From: Clostridia bacterium
GTDB taxonomy: Bacteria; Bacillota_A; Clostridia; Christensenellales; UBA1242
Direction: 5' to 3'
DNA length: 7,367 nucleotides
NCBI GenBank assembly: GCA_028701635.1
Contig: JAQVQJ010000061.1
Location: forward strand, 1-7,367
Shown: in pieces, positions 3,802 through 7,367 of the stretch
Layout of the letters: each line of letters starts with the position of its first letter
Position numbering within the stretch: position 1 is the first letter of the stretch
Made by a program: the position numbers and the translations under genes
The notes under the pieces: model-generated
Told to the model about the DNA's origin: nothing
The model's input: the letters and a program-made list of their open reading frames with translations, nothing else
The model's database searches: none

Positions 3802-5808
3802 ATGGAGTTTGAGGAGAGTGAAAAAAGAGAAGTGAGTGAAAGCCCAAATAAAGGGATTAATAACCCAAAGGAAGCACTAGAAAGGTTAAAAATATTGTTA
3901 GAAAATAGGGTGATAAAAAGAGATTCTTTACAGTTTATATTTGATTTTGAAGAAGTATTAGAATACGATCCTTTCTTTATTGATTATTTTTTAGAAAATC
4001 CTTCCATAATTGTGGATTCCTTAAGATCAGAGATAAGAGAGAGATATGGAGAAGAATATTCAGTATTTTTTAAAAATCTTAATGTTAATGAAAATATTTC
4101 AGATATTAGAGTAGAACATCTTGGTAAGATGGTAAAAGTAAAGGGTATGCTTTCTAATGCAACACCTGCAATGATGCTAGTAAAGTCTAGAGTGTTTAAT
4201 TGTGCTTCTTGTGGTACAAATATCACAACAGAAGGAAAAGTGCCTCTACGATGCTCCTGTGGGCGAAAAGGAGGGTTTTATGTTGTAAGCACAGAGTATG
4301 AAGACTTACAAGAAATAGTGTTAGAAGAGAATCAAGACGAAATAGGAGATAGAAGTCCTAAAAAGACAAGAGTTAGATTAGTAGATAAATTATGTGTAAA
4401 AGAAATGAATAATATTATAAAAGATGGAAGTAAAATTGAGGTTATTGGAATAGTTCAGGAAATACCCCTAAAAAAAGATGCTAAACTAGAAGAAGAGATT
4501 TATCAATTTAGAATTTTTGCATTACAAGTAAATAGTTTAGATACAGAATTTGATGAAACAATTACAGAAGATGATATAATGGATATAGAAGAAATAAGTA
4601 TGGATAAACCCTTAGATAGGCTTTCTAATAGTCTTTGTCCAAACATTATCGGAAACGAATTAATTAAAAAAGCCCTTATATTAAGTATGGTCTCTGGAAC
4701 TGAAAAGAAATTAGTAGATGGTAAAAGAGAAAAAGATAAAATACATATTTTGTTAGTTGGTAGTGCTGGATTGGCTAAGACTGAAATGTTACAAGCAGTT
4801 GCTCGTAGACATTTTAAAGGAAGATATGCTAGTTGTGAAAGACTTAGTGAAGTAGGTATTGTTGGAGGTGTTGAGAAAGATGAGATTACTGGATCTTGGG
4901 GATTAAAATGTGGGTTACTTCCAAAGCAAAACAAGGGATTACAAATTTTAGATGAATTGGATAAAGCAGATAGAGGAGTTCAAAAAGCACTTCATACTCC
5001 AATGGAATCTGGAGTAGTATCTATAAATAAGGCAGGAATTAATGCATTGCTTAGTGCAGATTGTACCGTTATATGCGGTGCTAATCCTAAAAATTCTAGA
5101 TTCGATATAAATAAGCCAATTGTAGAGCAGATTAATATGGAACCAACTCTTTTATCTAGGTTTGATTTAATCTTTGTTATGACAGATAGTTTAGGAGAAA
5201 AAGAAGATGAAGAAATTGCTAAAAGTATTTTTGAGGATAGCAAACCCGAAATAGAATTAATTGATTTAAGTTTATTTAAGAAATATATAAAACATGCAAG
5301 TAAATTAAAACCAAAATTTAATGAAGAAGCAAAAACAGAAATTACTAAATTTTATCCAGAGATTAGAAGATTATCTAAACGGATGGAGTCCGGAATGGAA
5401 GGTATGCCTATTGTTCCTAGACAGTTAAAAGGAATTAAAAGATTAAGTGAAGCATCTGCAAAGATAAGATTAAGCAATACAGTAGAAATACAAGATGCAA
5501 AATTTGCTATAGAACTATTTAAATACTCTTTACTTAAACTTGGAATGGATTTGGAAAATGGTCTTTTCGATATGGCAAGAATCTCTGGAGGAAAGACGGT
5601 TAGTAAAAGACAAAAGATGGAATTAATATTAGGAGAGTTAAGAACTTTGATTGGTTCTGGAGGGGGAGTACCAAATAATGATTTTAAGGCACTTGTTAAA
5701 AATAAGTTTAGTATTGAAGCAGACGAGTTTTATAATATAATGGAAATGTTACACCAAGAAAATCTTGTAATAAATTCTGTTCAAGGTTGGAAACTAGTAA
5801 ACAGCTAA
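3802..5808 (+). CDS. mcm: MCM replicative DNA helicase, 668 aa
   Basis: MCM forms a ring (usually a hexamer) that unwinds DNA 3' to 5' ahead of the replication fork, using ATP. Domains seen in order: an N-terminal helical domain (about 20-95); an OB region with a zinc site C134, C137, C151, C153; an AAA+ core with Walker A GSAGLAKT (320-327), Walker B LQILDELD (Asp384-Glu385), sensor-1 Asn428 in GANPK, arginine finger R453 in LLSRFDLIF, and sensor-2 R540 in VPRQLKGIKRLSEA; and a C-terminal winged-helix domain (about 600-668). The KAGINALLSAD stretch (410-420) is the usual pre-sensor hairpin region. The length is normal for archaeal MCMs and all catalytic residues are present, so it should be active. 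The Walker A has SAGL where cellular MCMs usually have DPGT, which suggests a divergent element-borne lineage. The start follows from the leaderless promoter. The gene lies directly beside the candidate origin. Confidence 0.97.
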   Translation: MEFEESEKREVSESPNKGINNPKEALERLKILLENRVIKRDSLQFIFDFEEVLEYDPFFIDYFLENPSIIVDSLRSEIRERYGEEYSVFFKNLNVNENISDIRVEHLGKMVKVKGMLSNATPAMMLVKSRVFNCASCGTNITTEGKVPLRCSCGRKGGFYVVSTEYEDLQEIVLEENQDEIGDRSPKKTRVRLVDKLCVKEMNNIIKDGSKIEVIGIVQEIPLKKDAKLEEEIYQFRIFALQVNSLDTEFDETITEDDIMDIEEISMDKPLDRLSNSLCPNIIGNELIKKALILSMVSGTEKKLVDGKREKDKIHILLVGSAGLAKTEMLQAVARRHFKGRYASCERLSEVGIVGGVEKDEITGSWGLKCGLLPKQNKGLQILDELDKADRGVQKALHTPMESGVVSINKAGINALLSADCTVICGANPKNSRFDINKPIVEQINMEPTLLSRFDLIFVMTDSLGEKEDEEIAKSIFEDSKPEIELIDLSLFKKYIKHASKLKPKFNEEAKTEITKFYPEIRRLSKRMESGMEGMPIVPRQLKGIKRLSEASAKIRLSNTVEIQDAKFAIELFKYSLLKLGMDLENGLFDMARISGGKTVSKRQKMELILGELRTLIGSGGGVPNNDFKALVKNKFSIEADEFYNIMEMLHQENLVINSVQGWKLVNS

Positions 5809-5840
5809 ATATATATTTTAGTATATATATAACCGAAAGC

Positions 5841-5848
5841 TTTATAAA
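5841..5848 (+). promoter_or_regulatory. TATA box for the operon after MCM
   Basis: CCGAAAGC precedes TTTATAAA. The centre is 25.5 bases before an ATG at 5870 rather than before the 74-aa gene at 5928. Fifteen consecutive bases here (AAAGCTTTATAAACT) are shared with the reversed repeat at 3529-3543, so the same protein could act at both sites. An AT palindrome-like stretch (5811-5831) between the MCM stop and this box may help to end MCM transcription. Confidence 0.8.
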
Positions 5849-5869
5849 CTAATGATGAATATATATTTT

Positions 5870-5944
5870 ATGGAATTTATAAATTTAGATTCTTTACAAA
5901 TGTTAATTAAATTAAATAGGAGACACTATGGCAGAACCAATTAA
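5870..5944 (+). CDS. Possible 24-aa leaderless leader peptide
   Basis: An ATG lies exactly at the expected transcript start of the 5841 promoter, with the same 25.5-base spacing as at the MCM, RHH and 6408 genes. It opens a 24-codon frame (MEFINLDSLQ..., ending GRTN) that stops at 5942-5944, seventeen bases inside the next gene in another frame. The next gene has its own Shine-Dalgarno. This may be a true micro-protein, a leader peptide that couples translation to the 5928 gene, or a chance frame in a 5' untranslated leader. Two in-frame ATGs upstream (5852, 5855) lie before the likely transcript start. Confidence 0.4.
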   Translation: MEFINLDSLQMLIKLNRRHYGRTN

Positions 5945-6152
5945 AAAAATAAGTGCTGGAAGACTTTCTGTATCTGTATTTGAAAATATCAATGCAGAAA
6001 CAGGTAACAAATACAATAGTTATGTCTTGCAGAAATCTTATAAAAAAGATGACAACTGGGTTAATAAAAGTATAAACCTTAACTCTAGAGAGTTAGGAGA
6101 ATTATTAGTATTGGCTCAAGAAATTTCAAGATTTGATGTTATTAAACAATGA
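5928..6152 (+). CDS. Small PC4-like protein, probable ssDNA binding, 74 aa
   Basis: The start is fixed by AGGAG at 5918-5922, five bases before the ATG. The protein is four short strands and a C-terminal helix: KISAGRLSVSVFEN (7-20), KYNSYVLQKSYKK (28-40), NWVNKSINLNS (43-53), then RELGELLVLAQEI (54-66). The order, the 'strand-QKSYK-strand-L-helix' pattern and the length match small archaeal and viral proteins with a PC4-like (transcription coactivator p15) fold, which bind single-stranded DNA as dimers. The match is by pattern and memory, not by search. Placed directly after MCM, a role in coating unwound DNA is plausible. Its stop overlaps the next start (ATGA). Confidence 0.7.
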   Translation: MAEPIKKISAGRLSVSVFENINAETGNKYNSYVLQKSYKKDDNWVNKSINLNSRELGELLVLAQEISRFDVIKQ

Positions 6153-6385
6153 GTGAAGATACCTGTAAATACTTTAAAGAATGTTTTTGTGGAGAGCCCG
6201 CAACAGCAATAATAAGATCTATGCCTGTTTGTAAAAAACACTATAAAGAACTGAGGTATGATAATGAGAGGAGATTTAAAAGAAATGTAGATATACCTTG
6301 TTTTGATGAAAACAATCCAGAAATAGCCTCGCAAAAGCTTCCAAAAAAGAAGAAAAGAAAAACAGATATATCGAAAAGTTTATAA
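6149..6385 (+). CDS. Small zinc-finger protein with basic tail, 78 aa
   Basis: C12, C14, C28 and H31 (CFC...VCKKH) form a probable CxC-X13-CX2H zinc site, with C6 as a further possible ligand. Short proteins of the form 'CGEPAT...PVCKKHY' are frequent in archaeal and phage genomes, where their function is unknown. The tail (65-72) holds KKKKRK, suggesting contact with nucleic acid. Translation is probably coupled to the PC4-like gene through the ATGA overlap at 6149-6152. The 3' end of the gene carries the TATA box of the next gene, and a GCAAAAGCTT match to the iteron core lies at 6331-6340 in the coding sequence, probably by chance. Confidence 0.75.
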   Translation: MSEDTCKYFKECFCGEPATAIIRSMPVCKKHYKELRYDNERRFKRNVDIPCFDENNPEIASQKLPKKKKRKTDISKSL

Positions 6386-6386
6386 A
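6379..6386 (+). promoter_or_regulatory. TATA box for the 6408 gene
   Basis: CGAAAAG precedes TTTATAAA. The centre is 25.5 bases before the ATG at 6408, so the mRNA is predicted to be leaderless. The box overlaps the stop codon of the zinc-finger gene. Confidence 0.8.
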
Positions 6387-6407
6387 GACGAATATACTAA
6401 ATATCTT

Positions 6408-6830
6408 ATGGCACAAAGAATAGAAATTGATGTTATTGAAATAGATAAGACGAACAGTAAGGTAATTGCTGATGTAGAGAATAATGGATCTGTAGAGCAA
6501 TATACATTTAACATAGTTGAACCTGTTTCTATGAATTTTGTTAAAGTTGGTAAAGCAACAGTTTCTATTGAGGGCAATAATATTGTTTATTTTAAATCTT
6601 TAGTTGCTGGAAATGATACTTTTCAAAAGAAAACTTTTACTCAAAGATACAATGGATATAAACCAAATAATTTTCAAAAAGCGAATAGTTATGCTCCAAA
6701 AACAGACGAATCTGCATTTGGGAAGTGTAAGTTTGGATTTCTTATTGAAGCATATAAATTAGGAAAAAATTTAGAAGAAGCTGAAAAAGAAAGTGAAGAG
6801 TGGGCTAAAGCAGCAATGAGAGTTCTATAA
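6408..6830 (+). CDS. Unidentified protein, possible OB-fold ssDNA-binding protein, 140 aa
   Basis: The start is supported by the leaderless promoter at 6379. Residues 2-66 look like five or six beta strands with the periodicity of a small barrel: RIEIDVIEID, KVIADVEN, EQYTFNIVE, GKATVSIEG, NIVYFKSLV. They are followed by a Gln/Asn/Tyr-rich linker (73-98) and a helical C-terminal module (103-140, FGKCKFGFLIEAYKLGKN onwards). A beta barrel plus a flexible tail is the build of single-stranded DNA-binding proteins, and the gene sits after MCM and a PC4-like gene, so that is my best guess. No diagnostic motif is visible, and the acidic C-terminal tip typical of bacterial SSB is absent. A T-run terminator follows the stop. 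Confidence 0.6.
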   Translation: MAQRIEIDVIEIDKTNSKVIADVENNGSVEQYTFNIVEPVSMNFVKVGKATVSIEGNNIVYFKSLVAGNDTFQKKTFTQRYNGYKPNNFQKANSYAPKTDESAFGKCKFGFLIEAYKLGKNLEEAEKESEEWAKAAMRVL

Positions 6831-6833
6831 TTA

Positions 6834-6840
6834 TTTTTTT
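6834..6840 (+). terminator. T-run terminator after the 6408 gene
   Basis: Seven T follow the stop codon by three bases (TTATTTTTTT at 6831-6840), a typical archaeal poly-T stop. The last T is also the first base of the tRNA-like element, so read-through would be needed if that RNA has no promoter of its own. Confidence 0.55.
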
Positions 6841-6910
6841 GGCTAATCGTATAGTGGCATTATATTTGATTTGCAATCAGAAGACACGAGTTCGATTATC
6901 GTTTGGTACA
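6840..6910 (+). tRNA. tRNA-Ala(UGC)-like element, possibly degenerate
   Basis: The 71 bases fold as a cloverleaf. The T loop TTCGATT (6891-6897) is perfect. The D loop AGTGGCA (6853-6859) keeps A14, G15, G18, G19 and A21. U8 and C48 are present. The anticodon stem TTTGA/TCAGA has five pairs (one U-G) around the loop TTTGCAA, giving anticodon UGC (Ala). The acceptor stem carries G3-U70 (6842/6907), the main alanine identity element, and the discriminator is A73. Against a functional tRNA, positions 1-72 (T/C), 2-71 (G/A), 13-22 (T/T) and 53-61 (G/A) do not pair, the variable loop has only four bases, and no TATA box is placed for it. CCA is not encoded, which is common in archaea. It may be a decayed tRNA, a tRNA mimic, or part of an attachment site. 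Confidence 0.5.
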
Positions 6911-6911
6911 T

Positions 6912-7142
6912 TTATTTAACAAAAAATATTTGTTTTGTTTTTTTATTTCTTTCGTATGTTCCTTTAAATATATTTTTTTCTATACAAGGAACTAGAACAT
7001 CCGCTCTTCTTATTTTTCCCTCTTTTTCTAATCTGCAGAGATACTTAGACAATGTTCCTTGAAGTATTCCCAATTCCTTACCTGCTTCATTCTGATAGCA
7101 AGGATTATGTTTTTTAACATATTTATATATTTCGTTTTCCAT
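6912..7142 (-). CDS. Winged helix-turn-helix regulator, 76 aa
   Basis: Residues about 5-44 form the helix-turn-helix: helix 1 (IYKYVKKHN), helix 2 (YQNEAGKELG), a turn (ILQG) and a recognition helix (TLSKYLCRLEKEGKIRR). A beta wing follows (47-76, ADVLVPCIEKN, then TKQIFFVK). This is the fold of MarR/ArsR-type and archaeal DNA-binding regulators; no effector-binding domain is present, so it probably senses nothing by itself. The start is chosen from a minus-strand TATA box at 7163-7170, 24.5 bases away (leaderless). The gene converges on the tRNA-like element, ending two bases from it, and is divergent from the RNA at 7237, whose promoter it could control. Confidence 0.8.
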   Translation of the reverse strand: MENEIYKYVKKHNPCYQNEAGKELGILQGTLSKYLCRLEKEGKIRRADVLVPCIEKNIFKGTYERNKKTKQIFFVK

Positions 7143-7162
7143 ATAAGTAGATTATATTTAAG

Positions 7163-7170
7163 TTTATAAA
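7163..7170 (-). promoter_or_regulatory. TATA box for the winged-helix gene (leftward)
   Basis: On the minus strand AAAAAGA precedes TTTATAAA, with the centre 24.5 bases from the ATG at 7142. It is 40 bp from the rightward TATA box at 7210, forming a divergent promoter pair. Confidence 0.75.
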
Positions 7171-7209
7171 TCTTTTTATAATTCAACCCCTATTAAAAAT
7201 ATAGAAAAC

Positions 7210-7217
7210 TTTATAAA
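7210..7217 (+). promoter_or_regulatory. TATA box for the RNA at the right edge
   Basis: TAGAAAAC precedes TTTATAAA, as in the other promoters. The usual spacing of 23.5-25.5 bases puts the transcript start at about 7237-7239, which is where base composition rises sharply. Confidence 0.7.
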
Positions 7218-7236
7218 GTCTATTTAATTTAAATAA

Positions 7237-7367
7237 ATGCGAGTTAATCCACTTGGAGTTAATGCTTTGATGCAGATGTCGCGGTTACCGGTTAAAACCG
7301 ACTTGATATAGGTTCCAAGATATAAACAAAAACTACTTGGTTTACGGTCCAAGGCACAATTGGTAGG
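7237..7367 (+). ncRNA. Probable structured non-coding RNA, cut by the window edge
   Basis: No frame is open from a start codon to the edge; the only leaderless frame (ATG 7237) stops after 24 codons at 7309-7311. By hand count 54 of these 131 bases are G or C, against 13 of the preceding 94. Possible stems: GCGA (7239-7242) with TCGC (7279-7282); CGGTT-AA-AACCG (7289-7300); CTTGG (7336-7340) with CCAAG (7349-7353), enclosed by CTAC (7333-7336) and GTAG (7363-7366), of which only one can use C7336. The module CTTG-N8-TCCAAG occurs twice (7302-7319, 7336-7353). A promoter lies just upstream. I do not recognise it as RNase P, SRP or a known tRNA. A 24-aa leader ORF remains an alternative for the first part. 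Confidence 0.5.

Noticed and set aside
4503..4934. Leftward 143-codon open frame within MCM (also 3984-4226 and 4992-5243).
   Set aside because: Antisense shadows of the MCM gene, Ser/Ile/Leu-rich, with no start signals.
6116..6577. Leftward open frames 6116-6334, 6276-6500 and 6380-6577.
   Set aside because: Antisense to the zinc-finger and 140-aa genes, with no signals and shadow-type composition.
6866..6882. Reading the tRNA-like anticodon as GCA (Cys).
   Set aside because: Shifting the loop by one base breaks three of five anticodon-stem pairs; UGC (Ala) gives five pairs and agrees with G3-U70.
6871..7062. Rightward 63-codon open frame.
   Set aside because: It starts inside the tRNA-like element and runs antisense to the winged-helix gene; Phe/Leu-rich shadow translation without an SD or TATA box.
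1..7367. Circular end overlap or terminal repeats.
   Set aside because: The first and last bases share no visible direct or inverted repeat, so the window is simply a slice.

Overview
The window reads as part of a small, very AT-rich archaeal extrachromosomal element (virus or plasmid). Three things point to Archaea: a full-length archaeal-type MCM replicative helicase; a repeated promoter, GAAA plus a few bases then TTTATAAA (BRE plus TATA box), 23-30 nt before a start codon or RNA start; and the use of leaderless starts for first genes but Shine-Dalgarno starts (GGAGG) or ATGA overlaps for downstream genes. The many tiny one-domain proteins, short Cys-rich zinc proteins and AT-rich codons would suit a DPANN-type host, but that is inference. 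No capsid, integrase, Rep or Cdc6/Orc1 gene is visible, so virus and plasmid cannot be told apart.

Layout. 1-1678: the end of a rightward operon of unknown genes (a partial C-terminus, 62 aa, 68 aa, a 130-aa double zinc-ribbon protein and a 261-aa P-loop ATPase), tightly packed with SD sites or ATGA overlaps. 1672-2420: a second rightward operon with its own TATA box, starting with a 49-aa helical protein and followed by two unknown small proteins. 2426-2708: a leaderless 84-aa zinc protein. It converges on a leftward 120-aa ribbon-helix-helix protein (2736-3098), with a two-sided poly-T terminator between them.

3099-3801 is a gene-free region that looks like a replication origin. Three copies of a 15-bp element (GCAAAAGCTTATAAA) point right, three copies point left, and between them lie TGTTGTATAG repeats and a (TTA)8 tract. 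Two further dyads follow before the MCM promoter. The MCM gene (3802-5808) is leaderless.

5841-6830 holds probable nucleic-acid-binding accessories: a 24-codon leader ORF, a 74-aa PC4-like protein, a 78-aa zinc-finger protein and a 140-aa possible OB-fold protein. 6840-6910 folds as a tRNA-Ala(UGC)-like RNA with core tRNA residues but four mismatched stem positions. A leftward winged-helix regulator (6912-7142) follows. The window ends in a promoter and a comparatively GC-rich, hairpin-forming stretch (7237 onward) that is probably a structured RNA cut off by the window edge.

Taken together, the right half is a replication module (origin, MCM, candidate ssDNA-binding proteins) framed by two small DNA-binding regulators, the RHH protein and the winged-helix protein. 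The left half is accessory genes of unknown role.
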